Of a stretch of 64,000 nucleotides of DNA, positions 1-10,894 are shown piece by piece. The notes under the pieces are model-generated. The model saw nothing but the letters and a program-made list of their open reading frames with translations. It was not told the origin of the DNA and did not search any database. Every line of letters starts with the position of its first letter. Position 1 is the stretch's first letter. Made by a program: the position numbers and the translations under genes. Location of the stretch: positions 8,162,033 through 8,226,032 of the forward strand of contig JAJEKV010000047.1 in NCBI GenBank assembly GCA_021234155.1, given 5' to 3'. Source of the stretch: Isoetes taiwanensis. Taxonomy: Eukaryota > Streptophyta > Lycopodiopsida > Isoetales > Isoetaceae.

Positions 1-740
1 AAGTAGTGGTACTGTGAGTGGCAATTGCTTGCCACATCGTATCTTAACAAAACCATCATCCTCATCGTCTGATGTGGGATTATCAAAGTCATCATTCTCG
101 TCGTCTTTGTCATCTCATCAACCAAGCAGAAAACGGGCTAGACAAGGCCCAAGCAAAGCTTTCTACCTCCATCGACGCAGTTGTTGGTGCAACAATTGTA
201 AAGGCAAGTCTAGTCGTTCCTATCGGATTCGTCAAGAACATGAAGTGAGATTTGGTCTTTGACAGAGCCAACCAACCCAATTTGATGAAGAACATTATGT
301 CGAACAAAACAAAAATAGTGTAAGTTGTCTCCTTCAATAGATAATTCATTTTAACATTATAAGTAAATTTGTGGTCTCCCCATTAGTTTTTTATGGATTG
401 CCATTCTATCTCATTATTTTTTATAGTTACTTTTGATTCTAGTGATTGTGGTTCATATAGTCATCAGATCAAGCGTCTGGCTCACACAGTGCATTTGTTG
501 GTGAGGATGTGATCCACAAAACTATTATGGATTTTTTTTTGATAAATGAACAAACCAATGGTTGCCAAGATAATGATGTTGAGCAACATGCATGTTGATT
601 CTAAATCTCCAACATAAAGTTGGTTGGAGCAACAACAGTGTATCTGAACTTTTCAGGTATGTATACAGGCAAGTCATCCTTTTGTTTTGTGTGGACGTGA
701 GAATTATATAAGTATGATGATTTGAATTTTTATAGCTTGC

Positions 741-2809
741 TTGATAAGATATTACCAGATGGACATTGTCTTCAAAAGACTAGGCGAGAGGCTAGAGAGT
801 TATTACGTTCTTTTGGACTGGAGTATAATATTGTGCATGCATGCATTAATGATTGATTCTTATTCCACAAAGACTGTGCAAATCAGGAATCGTGTCCAAA
901 ATGCAAGGAAGCACGGTACGAAGAAGGTAGAAAAACAAAGTTACGTTACACTCCTATAATCCCTCGCATTGGTCATATATTCCGATCGTCAACACTTGCA
1001 GAACTCATGGATTATCATATACATCATCGTAGCACTGATGGAAAAATGAGAATCCCTGCAGATGGAGCCTTGTGGAAACATATTGAAGAAAAGTGGCCCA
1101 TATTTGCATTGGAACCTCGCAATATTAGGCTTGGGCTAGGAATTGATGGTGTTTGTCCATGGGGTTCTAAGTCATCCTCACATAGTGTGTGGCCTGTGGC
1201 TATTATCAATTATAATATCCCACCATGGTTGGCGACAAAACCTGGCTATATTATGTTGACTTTGATTATTCTAGGTACGCATGTGCATATAATTTTATAT
1301 ATACTTTATATTAAGCATAAAATAGAATATTGCAGGAAAATATAAAGTTTCGAATATGGACGTCTACTTGGAACCGTGTATGTATGACATTTCTAGAACT
1401 CCACCTGACTTTACGTTCCATGGGATGTTATGCTTTACTCTTCACGACTATCTAGGATTTTTTGAAGCTTCAGGTATGGTATAACAGGTATAGTGCAGAA
1501 TCATATAATTTCAATTGTTATTTAAATGCTTCTTCTTTTATTCTCATTGCAGGTCTACAAACAAGTGGTGCAGGTGGATGTCCATCTTGTGGGACTAGCT
1601 TAACCTCTTATAGATCAAAACATTTGAAAAAGCAAATATATTTGGGGCATATGGCAGATGGCCATTTTGCGCGTGGCTCTGATAAGATACGAGGCCAAAG
1701 CGATGGATACCCAAGGATTGGTTGGATGCCTGGCAGTAGAAGAACCCCAATGCGGATTATTTGATTGGTTATAAGGATGTCAATGCAAAAGCTCCTCCTA
1801 AAATGAAGAGGTTATCTATTTTCTACAGGTTGGAGTATTGGACTGACTTGGAGTTGGTCCATTTACTTGATCCTATGCACATTTTCGAAAATGTTGCGCA
1901 TTCTCTTTGGCAGCATTTAACAGGAGAGTGGGAAACCTTGGCTGCTAGATTGGATCTGAAAAAGCAAAAAATAAAAAAGAAATATTGGCCCATTGAGAGG
2001 AAAGGCAAGAAGACTGACATGGAAACAAGGTGCATGGGTTTTGGGAAAGAAACACCAGATTGAAGTGAATAAGAGGATAGCAAAGGTACGCACACCAATT
2101 GGATATGGAGCTTCTCTGAGAAAAGCATTTACAAAAAAAGGTAGCCTCACTGGATTAAAGACGCATGATTGGCATAAGTTTCTCCAGGTATGCTTTTATT
2201 CTTGTACTTCCGTTTCTTGTAATAAATTATATTGCAAAGTATGCAATGATATTACATGGACTTTGCAGCATATACTTCCATGTGTGATAGGGGACTTCTT
2301 GACCCCACAAATAAGGAGCATTATATTTCGATTGGATAAATTTGCAAGGTGGGTCTCCTCCAAAGAAATTGAAGTGGCCGATATCCCAAAGGTGGAGGAG
2401 GAAGTGATTATACTGCTTTGTGACATTGAAAAGGAATTTCCCACCAGTTTCTTTGGCCTACAGGTACTACTAACCAAATTCTATGCAATCGTGTAATTTT
2501 ATTTCTAGCAACTAGAGGTACAATTAACAATGTGCTTATATACACAGGTACATCTGTTGATACATATTCCAAATGAGATAAAGTTGGCAGGACCTGCTCC
2601 TAGCAGATGGATGTTTTTTCTAGAGTGCTACATGAAGGTGCTCAAAGATTTTGTGCGTCAAATGCAAACCAGAGGGTTGCATGGCTGAAGGCCATCTTGT
2701 ACAAGAGACACTGTTTTATCTAAATGATGCCACTATCGCATGCCATCCTAAAGGTCCTAAATTGTGGGAGACTGAAGAGCCCAAGGAGATTAGTGCAAAA
2801 GTATTATAG
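741..2809 (+). pseudogene. TNP2-type CACTA transposase (Transposase_21 and DUF4218 regions), degenerate
   Basis: This would be the DDE-type transposase of the surrounding CACTA element, acting in the nucleus on its terminal repeats. Recognisable blocks in order are: a CPKC zinc-knuckle-like segment near 890-905; the PIIPRIGHIF and AELMDYH block (950-1020); the Transposase_21 core with GIDGVCPWG, WPVAIINYNIPPW and MLTLIILG (1135-1275); then LVHLLDPMHIFENVAHS (1855-1905), which matches the family's H-x-x-D-x-M-H motif. A DUF4218-like region follows (GLKTHDWHKFLQ, FFLECYMKVLKDF, 2150-2660), ending at a TAG at 2807. Good GT-AG introns interrupt it at about 1275-1335, 1472-1552, 2190-2267 and 2464-2548. 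The frame changes several times and there are internal stops, so it is probably inactive. The family assignment is firm but the exon limits are approximate. Confidence 0.8.
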
Positions 2810-2842
2810 GGTAACGGAGTAGAACGAAGTCTGAGCGATGAC

Positions 2843-4008
2843 ATGCTTCTTGCAGTAAGCACATTTGTTCTTGATAATACTGCAAGTTTAGCACAATGGA
2901 GGGATTTATATGAAACTGCTAATGAGGATGCACAAAGATCAACAGGGCAATCAATAGGCCACTCTATTCCAGATGTTATGGATAATGCATGGTTGTTGGC
3001 TCGTATGGACGAAGCTAGAGACCATGGCCAAGTATTCCAGATGATGATTACGAGGTTGTAGCGAGAAGGTATAAAATTATAAATCTTTGATTATAAGTTC
3101 CATTCTCTTTATGTATATTACTCATAATTAATGTTATTTTGATCTAGGCACGATATTATTCCTCAATGTGGGCATAAGGGCAACATTTTTGCATCAACAG
3201 TGTTGATAAGTGTAGGGTTACATTTGATTCAGGAATCAGCTCAGAATTTGAATAAAAGAGTCAATCTAGCAATAGGGATCACAACCTGAATTACATGGGA
3301 ATCTTAACAGATATTATTGACTTGGATGAAGGCACGATGGTTCAAAGTTATATAGAGAGGTCGTGGCAAGACAATTAGAACTCATCCATCAGGATTTCCA
3401 GAAGTGGATTCTTCAAAGGTATTGGCTGAAATGAGAGAACCTTTTGTTTTTCCAAGTTAGATCGAGCAGATATTTATTCATAGGAATCCTAATGAGACAA
3501 ATTGGTGGATTGTCGTGGATTGTCAACCAAGAGCTCGGCATGTAATTGATCTATCTGTAGCTAAAAATAATATGGAAGAGCTCTCCCATGACATTCATGC
3601 TAATAATGATGATGATGCTAATCATGATGATGATGATGTTGTTGTTGTTGCTGCTGATGATGATTGTGACAGCGGGGAGGCGATGAACCATTATTGCATG
3701 AAGAAGAAGGAGAAACGGAAGAAATTGTCATCAACATTGCAGAGGAAGGTGCATATCTGGGAGGAGGTTATCTCAAAGGTGGTTTGCTTGAGGATGATAC
3801 TGATCAACATGTTTCTTTAGAATCTCCATTCATGGAACTTTCACATAGAGAGGAAGTTGTCAAAGAAGTGAATTACGCGCTCCGATCTCCATTCAATTCA
3901 CCAATTCACATTCGTGGACATAATGAGGATTATATAGAAGATGAAGAGATTAATGAACATGGAAATGATCCATCTGAAGCAATTAGGGATTTGGCTCTTC
4001 GTTTATAA
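2843..4008 (+). pseudogene. C-terminal part of the CACTA-encoded protein (DUF4216-like) with acidic tail
   Basis: Downstream of the transposase core in the same orientation are several open pieces: 2843-3061, 3515-3820 and 3694-4008, in different frames. The piece around 3500-3560 reads TNWWIVVDCQPRARHVIDLS, which resembles the DUF4216 end found after Transposase_21/DUF4218 in plant CACTA proteins. It is followed by an Asp/His-rich, low-complexity stretch (GATGAT repeats near 3605-3660) and a Glu-rich tail ending at a TAA at 4006-4008. Stops and frame changes separate the pieces, so this is a relic. No independent function is suggested. Confidence 0.55.
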
Positions 4009-4009
4009 C

Positions 4010-4580
4010 TAGATGATGACAAGATAGAGGATATTGAGCATGATCTTAATGAAGTGGTTACATATGATTAATTAACATTGTTAATCTTATTGATATGATT
4101 ACTATGGTATAGATCATTTGGTATTGAGTATTGTTTTTATCTTCCTATAAATTTGCTTTCCTGTTCAAGTTTCTAGGTATCCGTCACCATTATCTATTCC
4201 CCTTTATCACACTGTATCCAAATCATTCTTTCTATCAAGTAATACTCCTTGGTGCAATACTAAATCTTTATTGATGTATAAATACTAAACACGATTCTAC
4301 TAACATATTAGATACAAGTTGATGGCATTATATTATAAGTCTTATGAAAATGTTGTAATGATGTAGTCATAAAATTGTTTAAAAATTGTTGTAATAACCC
4401 ACTTAAATTGCAATATAAAGTTGATAAAATGCTCCTCAAAATTCCATTAAAATATTAGATGAAATTTTGGATAACCTTTTGTTATATGTCTTAAGAAAAG
4501 GTTGGCACAACTTAGTTTAAATAGTGTTTAAAAGTCGTTGCAAAAAACCTATTTAATATGCAATAAAAAGTTGATAAAAG
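4010..4580. repeat. AT-rich 3' UTR of the CACTA element with a diverged tandem duplication (about 4310-4580)
   Basis: No gene is seen. Two adjacent blocks of roughly 125-130 bp share a common order of words: TTAGAT, TATGTCTTA or TAAGTCTTATG, GTTTAAA, CGTTGCAA or TTGTTGTAA, and GCAATA-AAGTTGATAAAA. They are clearly related but strongly diverged. Internal duplications of this kind are common in CACTA subterminal regions. Confidence 0.5.
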
Positions 4581-4740
4581 AAGGTTATTGCTTTGACAAC
4601 ATATTTGACACTATGCAATAGACACAATTTTGACACAATACAAGCAATTTGTGTGAAGATGGTAGCATTCGACACAAATTTGTCACTACACCTAGGGCTT
4701 GTCACAAGGGTTGACACTATACCCCAATCCTCTTGTAGTG
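4581..4740 (-). repeat. CACTA right subterminal region and terminal inverted repeat
   Basis: The last bases, 4731-4740, are TCTTGTAGTG, the inverse of the CACTA terminus. Upstream are at least six copies, in both orientations, of a word close to TTGTGTC/GACACAA or TTGTGACA (for example near 4600, 4625, 4652, 4668 and 4700). CACTA elements carry such subterminal motifs as binding sites for the TnpA-like protein. Confidence 0.8.
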
Positions 4741-5331
4741 AACCCTGCGCTTGAGCAAAATGAATGAAATGCTTGACTTTGGGCCACTTAGACGAAGCTC
4801 CAGACTTCTAAGCAAGAAAGGAGAATCTCAAAAATGGATTAGGCATTTTGGCAGTATGTAGGGTTAGATTGCCTAACTTTGCAGATTTTCTTGCATCACC
4901 GCATCTCCATCTCCATCTCAATTGCATAAGAGGAGCAACCACCGGTTATTAGCCGGTTTCCGAAGTGGCTGCCCAACAACAGCAGCCACTGCCAGTTTAC
5001 ACTCGATAGCAAGTTTGTAGCAGTCATTGGCATATTCTGGCATATACTGGCATATACCTAGAATATGCCATAAACCCCCTCACATGGACGAGGGCTTGCC
5101 TCCCTAGGGACAACCCAAAATTCTTAAATCTATTATTATAAAACTTTATATGAAACCTCCCAAAGTTAAACCAGTGGAAATCTCCCCAGGGTAGCACAGT
5201 TGGAAACCTCCCCAAGGCTTTGATTGAAAGTTGGGGAGGTTTCCACGGAAGAAAGTTGGGGAGGTTTCTTGTTGTTCTTGAGAGCCTGACCCAAATTGGA
5301 CGTATATAATTTGAGCGATTGTTATGGGCTA
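4741..5331. other. Intergenic stretch with a perfect 15-bp inverted repeat
   Basis: No gene is seen. 5201-5215 (TGGAAACCTCCCCAA) is repeated exactly in inverse orientation at 5231-5245 with a 15-base spacer. A third, direct partial copy lies at about 5254-5268. The earlier text 5153-5190 holds looser versions (CCTCCCAAAG, TCTCCCCAGG). Around 5029-5060 the word TGGCATATNCTG occurs three times. The origin is unknown. Confidence 0.6.
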
Positions 5332-5475
5332 GATAACGTCCTCTCCCAAGGCGTTATAGGCCAGGAAATGGCCGAGTAGCCATGTGGCCAGGAAATTCTG
5401 ACGGCCTCGGAATTTCCTATCCACATGGCCACTCGGCAATTTCCTGGCCCATAACGCCGAGGAGAGGATGTTATC
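5332..5475. repeat. 144-bp foldback (MITE-like or hairpin-RNA-like)
   Basis: The two halves are nearly reverse-complementary along their whole length. The left arm begins GATAACGTCCTCTCC and the right arm ends GGAGAGGATGTTATC. Matching continues through GGCGTTAT, GGCCAGGAAAT, GCC-GAGT-GCCATGTGG and AGGAAATTC up to a tiny loop near 5400-5410. Only scattered mismatches and one or two small indels are visible. An RNA from either strand would fold into a long hairpin. No flanking target-site duplication is obvious. Confidence 0.75.
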
Positions 5476-5599
5476 GACCTTAACGTCTTTGGCCGAGGCA
5501 TTTAGCAGAGTGACCGCCATAGCCCAGCTTGGGAAGCCCGCACCATATTCCGGCATCACAGCTTCACTGAATCAGCAAGCCGAAGATAGTTTCTTTAAA

Positions 5600-5905
5600 A
5601 ACTCACACACAGCGATAGGATTTAAGGATCAAACACCTGTTTGTGGCTTGAAAAAGAAAGCTTTCACAAGCCGATACTCACACACAACAATAGGATTTAA
5701 GGATCAAACACCTGTTTGTGGCTTGAAAAAGAAAGCTTACAAAGGCCGATACTCACACAACAACAGGATTTAAAGATCAAACACTTTTTTGTGGCTTGAA
5801 AAAGAAAGCTTACACAGACCGATACTCACACACAGCTATATGTTTTAAGGATCAAACACCTGTCTGTGGCTTGAAAAAGAAAGCTTACACAGGCCGATAC
5901 TCACA
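5600..5905 (+). repeat. Four copies of a 74-75 bp tandem repeat, translated in part as a 25-residue peptide repeat
   Basis: The unit begins ACTCACACACA-C-ATAGG, continues TTTAAGGATCAAACACCTGT and TTGTGGCTTGAAAAAGAAAGC, and ends near GGCCGAT. Copies start at about 5600, 5676, 5750 and 5824, with a fragment at 5900. The open frame 5468-5773 reads through the first two as FKDQTPVCGLKKKA plus a variable part. The third copy lacks a base or two and shifts the frame. A unit close to a multiple of three that conserves the peptide may mean it came from a coding repeat. I do not recognise the protein. Confidence 0.7.
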
Positions 5906-6479
5906 CCAATGGATTCTAAATGGAACAAAGGGAAAGCCTCTGGTCGCATCCTTGTTTTTGAAATAGAGCCAGCTCTGTTTTTGAAACAGAGCATCTATTG
6001 CAGCAAATAGAGCAAATTTTGAAAAAATTTCAGAAACCCATGATCCATTTACGAGTAAAAGAGGATTTCGAAGCTTACATGCCCGGCTATAGAACTGGCG
6101 ACTTTAGAACTGCCCGGCAGCAGAGGAAATGTTATGGCCATAACATCTTTTGTTATGGTCATAACCAATTGGGCCACATAATGTTACTGGACATAACATC
6201 TAGAGATCAACGTCACGAGATTAAACCCTACATCTAGATCTTTGAGGCCAAGGGCGTTAAAGTCTGTTTCATTTGTTTTTCCTTTGTGACTAATAATTAC
6301 ACAAAAAAGGTAAAACAAATGAGAAGGCAACAAAAAATTAGGCTAAGGACGGGGTTCAAATTGGGGGTTCCTCCCTGAAATTTCCGGTCAAAATCAAAAA
6401 ATTCCAACAAATATTTATTTCACCGGAACCCACTTCCTAAGAAAAAAAAAAGGGGCCAGCTTACCAATTGTTGACGTCC
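5906..6479. other. Non-coding stretch, no feature recognised
   Basis: A short open frame at 5998-6237 has no recognisable domain. The text around 6130-6200 repeats the word GTTATGG-CATAAC several times in near-palindromic form. Nothing else is supported. Confidence 0.4.
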
Positions 6480-6756
6480 CCTCTAAACGTCAAATATCCG
6501 GTTTCCGTAATAAAACGACGGCATTTTTTATTTTCATTCGTTAGGGTTTAATTTTTTAGGGTTATTAGCCGTTCTCTTTTCCTTTGCTTTGCTTTAGGTT
6601 TTCTCACTTGTTTTATTTAGGGTAACGAAAAGGAGCCGCCGATTTTCATTCCGCCGCTCCTCTTTAACCGAATACAGTAGAGCAGACACAGCAGGCAGAG
6701 ATTCTGATCTCCGTCCAACTTCCAAGGACTCAAGGAGGCAGGCATAGCGTTTAAGG
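6480..6756 (+). promoter_or_regulatory. Plant promoter/5' UTR-like region with telo-box motifs
   Basis: TTAGGGTTTAATTTTTTAGGGTTATT at about 6541-6566 contains two AGGGTT cores like the plant telo-box (AAACCCTAA), common in promoters of growth-related housekeeping genes. A pyrimidine-rich stretch (TTCTCTTTTCCTTTGC) and a GC-rich leader follow, ahead of an ATG at 6757 in good context (AGG ATG GCG GC). No clear TATA box could be chosen. This is a contextual inference. Confidence 0.35.
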
Positions 6757-6949
6757 ATGGCGGCAGCTGCAAAATGGCACGGATTTTCTCTTCTTTTCTT
6801 TGTCTCTGCTTTTGATTCTGGTCATTGTAGCCATTGCGCTCATAGAAGCAGCAGTAGGATACTTGGACTAGAATCAAAAATAGAGGGAAAGAGCAGAAAG
6901 ATTTGGAGTGGGCTACTGTGGCGCTGGAATGGAAACAGAGCTAGCTACA
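6757..6949 (+). CDS. Possible first coding exon of an unidentified plant gene
   Basis: The ATG at 6757 opens a frame beginning MAAAAKWHGFSLLFF, with a hydrophobic run directly after the start that could act as a signal or anchor segment. A good splice donor (ACA then GTAAGA) lies at 6949/6950, so this may be exon 1 with phase and partner unknown. Another frame between 6795 and 6890 encodes a stronger membrane-like stretch (LLLILVIVAIALIEAAV), so the reading frame is not certain. The next 1 kb (6950-7962) shows no exon. The LINE that follows could lie inside the gene's first intron. I do not recognise the product. Confidence 0.3.
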
Positions 6950-7962
6950 GTAAGACTCTAACTTAGTTTACTTGTTTTTTGTTTTAATTTTCTTAATCTC
7001 TTTGTTCAAATCCATCTCCTTGCATGTTTCCTATGATTTATTAATGCATATTCTTGTAGTTTTCCTTTCTATTTTCTAACTGCAACATTCTATTGCTTGA
7101 TCCAAGGCAATACCCAGAAAATAAAGAGAGTAAACTGTGCTTTCTTTTGAACTGTGGTGCTAGATTCAAGCTTATTGGCGAATCTTGGAAAATAGCCTCT
7201 GTCTATTCATGAAATGTTCAACTGAGATATAGGTGTTTGTGTCTATTTATCTGAAGCAGATCATGGACAATAGCCTATGAGTCCACTCACGAAATATTCA
7301 ACTGAATTATATGTGTGTGTGTGTATGTGTATTCATTGTTAAATGCATGCTTGCTAAGAGCCAAAAATGCTACTGCATAACCTAATCTTCATTACAATTT
7401 TCTTCTGCTCAGCCATGGCCAAAGATGAGACAGGATCTAAGGGTTAATAAAATGCTTGATTTGCAAGCTTTGGATGTCTTAATTTCGTAGGAAACAACCT
7501 AGATGTGCTGTGTGCTGAACTAGATCCTTCTTTTCACGACTTCTTGGTATGCATGTTGGTATCTTGCATTGTAGTGCCATTTCTGTAGTTGAAACTATGC
7601 TGTCATGTTGTCATGCATGAATTTATTTCAACATTCCACCATAATTGTCATTTGTCAAATTAATATATATTGTATTTGGACCAGATAAAAAATGACATCA
7701 TTCTGAATTAATATACATTGTATGTTGGACCTGATAAAAATGACAGCATTCTGATTAACATACATTCAAATGTATTATGATGTAGAAAGTTTGAACATGT
7801 CTTTGTAAATGTGTCGTTAAGGCATAATCATATTATATGTCATTTTTACCCACTTATTAGAAAGCTAATAGAAACATGCATGATAATTTTCTAAGGCGCG
7901 TGTGGATTGACATCTCAAATAATTCAATTGCATAGGATATGAGGACCTCAGGTATGTATATG
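6950..7962. other. AT-rich non-coding stretch (possible intron)
   Basis: No coding segment is seen. It contains a (TG)n-like run around 7310-7330 (ATGTGTGTGTGTGTATGTGTAT). A short internal repetition at about 7665-7760 gives the same sentence twice with changes: AATTAATATA-ATTGTAT-TTGGACC-GATAAAAAATGACA-CATTCTGA. It ends where the oligo-T of the LINE begins. Confidence 0.5.
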
Positions 7963-8252
7963 TTTTTTTTTTTGAAAGATCAAGTTAATTAATATTAATA
8001 CAGAGTAAGTACAAGATGAGCGATACAAGGGTACTCCCGCCCACCCTGGGGGGAGAGCCCACGTGTCAAGTGCCTACCTATGACTCACGACACAAACCTG
8101 CCAATACTGTCTACAATGAGGAGGGTCCTTTCCCATACCGCTGCCTTGAACTGCTCTTTCCGAGGGGACGCCAGATAGGAAAGATATAATTTGTATCTTA
8201 GCTGCGGGATCAACACCCCAGGCTGCATCTCCTCATTCCAAATGAGCCACCT

Positions 8253-8606
8253 TCATGCGGAAGCAATTAAGCTTCCAAATGAGCCACAACAACCGGGCTT
8301 TACACAAATGGAAACTTTAGCGAGACTTGGTGGGCTGGGACCACCCGCTAGGATACATCCCCAAAAGAACCTCCCCGACTCACGGGCGGGCGCGAAACAA
8401 ATTTGGCTGGACCCAAAAGGCCAAAAGCCCGGTTGGATGTCAAAGGTCTTCACGAGCAAAAAAAACATACAAATTGCTCGAGTCTCCCACCGGGCGGCCC
8501 ACACATTGGGCGCGTGTCGCTGATCCCCCTCGAAACGGATTGACCCCCATATGGAACCCGTGTTCACCCTCGGGGATCGGGTGCACTATCGCCCCCGCAT
8601 GAACAC
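8253..8606 (-). pseudogene. LINE ORF2 C-terminal (zf-RVT-like) region and 3' UTR side
   Basis: After the reverse transcriptase, the frame ending WNPIYPQD stops at 8607. The following 350 bases carry shifted pieces where plant L1 proteins have the zf-RVT domain (usually W-x-x-x-P followed by Cys/His pairs). The Cys/His pattern is no longer complete here, and stops are present. The sequence from 8252 to 7974 looks like 3' UTR. Confidence 0.5.
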
Positions 8607-10410
8607 TCAATCTTGGGGGTAAATTGGGTTCCACACCCACCTCCAGATGCTACCCCAATCATCTCCCGGCACCTGGAGACTCCAGCCGTCGGAAGGAGGC
8701 AACTCATCCTGAATTGCCAAAAGCTCATAACAGGACTTTACAAAATTTGAGGGATCAACTTTTGGATGACACCTCCATACTCGAGCTGACGCTTGCGGGG
8801 GGTGTAGCGGCAGAGCGTTAGCCACGCGCGCCCAGATAGCGCAATCCCGTTCCTGAAGTCCAAACCTGTGGCGAAAAAGCTGCCAGGGTGCCAACTGCCC
8901 GTCGACATACCACTCCGCCACCGTCAAGACCCCACGCTGTGCCCATCTGCGCTGGATTCGGGGGTCAACGGATGCCGCCAGCACCACCGGTGATGCACCT
9001 GGTCCGAGCGGGATCCACCATGGTGATGCCTCTAACTGAATGCAACTGGCGGCATCAATCGCAAACAGCGGGCGGACCTGCTCCCAGGCTCGCAGGAGCC
9101 CCTTCAAAAAAGGAGAGGCGTGAACATACGGCCTGATATCCGCGAATAACGCCCACGGCAGCCGCGCAGGCAGGGACGGCTTGCGGGAAACTATGGAATG
9201 AGCCAACGACTGATGAAGCAAGACCATGCCTGGAGAGTCGAGCTCATTCTGAAGAATCGCAAAGACGAACTTGGACAAGAGGACCTTACTATGAAGCGAA
9301 AGGTCCAAGAAGCCAAGTCCACCCGCGGCTTTGGGACGCACGCATTTCCACCAGGCCACCTTGACGACTGCCCCTTCCTCATTGCCTCCCCATACGAAGT
9401 TACGAATCATCGAGGAGATTTCCTGAACCTTGCCCTCTGGCGCCAGGATAATAGATGCCATATAAACATGAGTTGAGCATAAAACGGACTTCGCCACCGT
9501 GACCCTGCCAGCCATGGACAGTTTTCCCCCCTTCCACCAATTAAGGTGCCGACGCAGTCCTACCAGAATGTCCTCCCACACACCTGCTGCTGAAATGTCA
9601 ATGCCAAAAGGGATACCCAAAAGCCTAGAACATGTGCCCTGCGGCTGCGTTCGCCAAGGAAATTGGGACACAACCAGGGGCATGGGGTCTGCTGCCGGCC
9701 ATAATGCCGAGCACTTCGTCCAATTCATGAGGCAACCTGAGGCAAGGGAGAATGCGCCCAACAGCTCCTTCGTGTTTAACAGATTCTTCTCATCAGCCTG
9801 TAGGAAGAGAAAAGTGTCATCAGCATATTGACTTCCAATCTGCTGCGACCCGTCTGCCATCCTCAGCCCCTCCATAACACCCGCCTCCGCCGCTGAGGTC
9901 AACAACTGCGAGAGGGCTTCAGCAACAATGGTAAATAGGAAGGGTGCCAAAGGGCATCCCTGTCGAACTCCACGCCCCACACTAAATATCGGTGATGACT
10001 CGCCGTGGCATAGGATGGTGGCTCTGGCGGACGTTAAGAGCTTCAGAGTCACTGCCGTGAAGCTCTCACCACATCCAAAGGCTAACATCATCTTCTTCAG
10101 AAAATCCCAACGAACACTATCATAGGCCTTTGCGAAGTCCAGCTTCAGGTACACGATCCGCTGACCTGTTCTGCGCGCCCAGTGAATGCCCTCGAATGCC
10201 GCCGCTACATTGTTAAGAATCTGCCTGCCCGGAATGAAGCCAGACTGCATGGGACTGATAGCCTCCTTCAGAACCACTTGCAGTCTAAGTGAGAGGGCCT
10301 TCGCGATGATCTTATATACTACCGATAGCAGCGTGATGGGCCGCCAATCAGAGATGACAGATGGCTCCTTCACCTTCGGAATTAACGAGATGCAGCCAGT
10401 GTTGAGTCTG
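8607..10410 (-). pseudogene. LINE ORF2 reverse transcriptase domain
   Basis: This is an RNA-dependent DNA polymerase that would copy the element's RNA at a nicked target. A long open frame (10373-8607, 588 residues) covers the RT and C-terminal region. Just upstream is the usual lead-in LIPKVKEPSVISDWRPITLL. The motifs seen are: YLKLDFAKAYDSVRWDFL (first catalytic Asp), SGFIPGRQILNNV, GVRQGCPLAPFLFTIVAE, and QYADDTFLF near 9818-9830 (the YADD catalytic pair). Later, GRVTVAKSVL and WWKCVRPKAAGGLGFLDL match the L1 thumb and beyond. The domain itself looks intact, but it is separated from the endonuclease by frame changes and stops between 10410 and 10895, so the ORF2 protein is broken. Confidence 0.85.
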
Positions 10411-10894
10411 TAATCCGGGCTCTGCTCAAGCGTATCTTGATAAGTCCCAGATCACCGAAGTCTCCCACCCAATCCCAATATTCTTGAAGAATTCCACCGA
10501 ATACCGCCCGTGCCTGCACTTATGAGGGGCCAAGGCGCTGCACGCCTCAAGCTCCCTCGCTTTGTAAGCGGCGCAACGTCAGCTATCCACGACACCCCAT
10601 GACACACTTCAACGACACGATCTCCTCCATCACATCTTCGTAAGGATATCTCTTTTCTGAAAACCGAGAGAAATGTCAAAAGTGGCCTCGTTTAATATCT
10701 TCAAGGCGAATGCGGCGTTTCGACCATCGACGCCTTTGCCGAGACGACATTGAGGTCAAGCATACTTCTTCTGCGGCTAAAGCCCGAAGAACATCACGAA
10801 ATTGGTGTCCCCACCCGCAGCCGGTGATTCCGCCTTCACCCTTGCCTCGAAAGCAGCCCTCTTGGATTCGGGTCACGCAATGTGGCGCAATATC

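Larger units (their letters stand above)
1..4740 (+). mobile_element. CACTA (En/Spm) DNA transposon, 3' part; 5' end outside the window
   Basis: The right end is seen directly. 4721-4740 read on the minus strand is CACTACAAGAGGATTGGGGT, a typical CACTA terminal inverted repeat, and it is preceded by many subterminal TTGTGTC/GACACAA words. Inside, on the plus strand, is a decayed TNP2-type transposase (about 741-2809) followed by a DUF4216-like and acidic tail (2843-4008). CACTA elements move by cut and paste and duplicate 3 bp of target. The left TIR and the duplication cannot be checked because the element runs off the window. The region 1-740 holds a serine-rich ORF at 14-262 and otherwise no convincing gene. 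It probably belongs to the upstream part of the same element. Confidence 0.85.
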
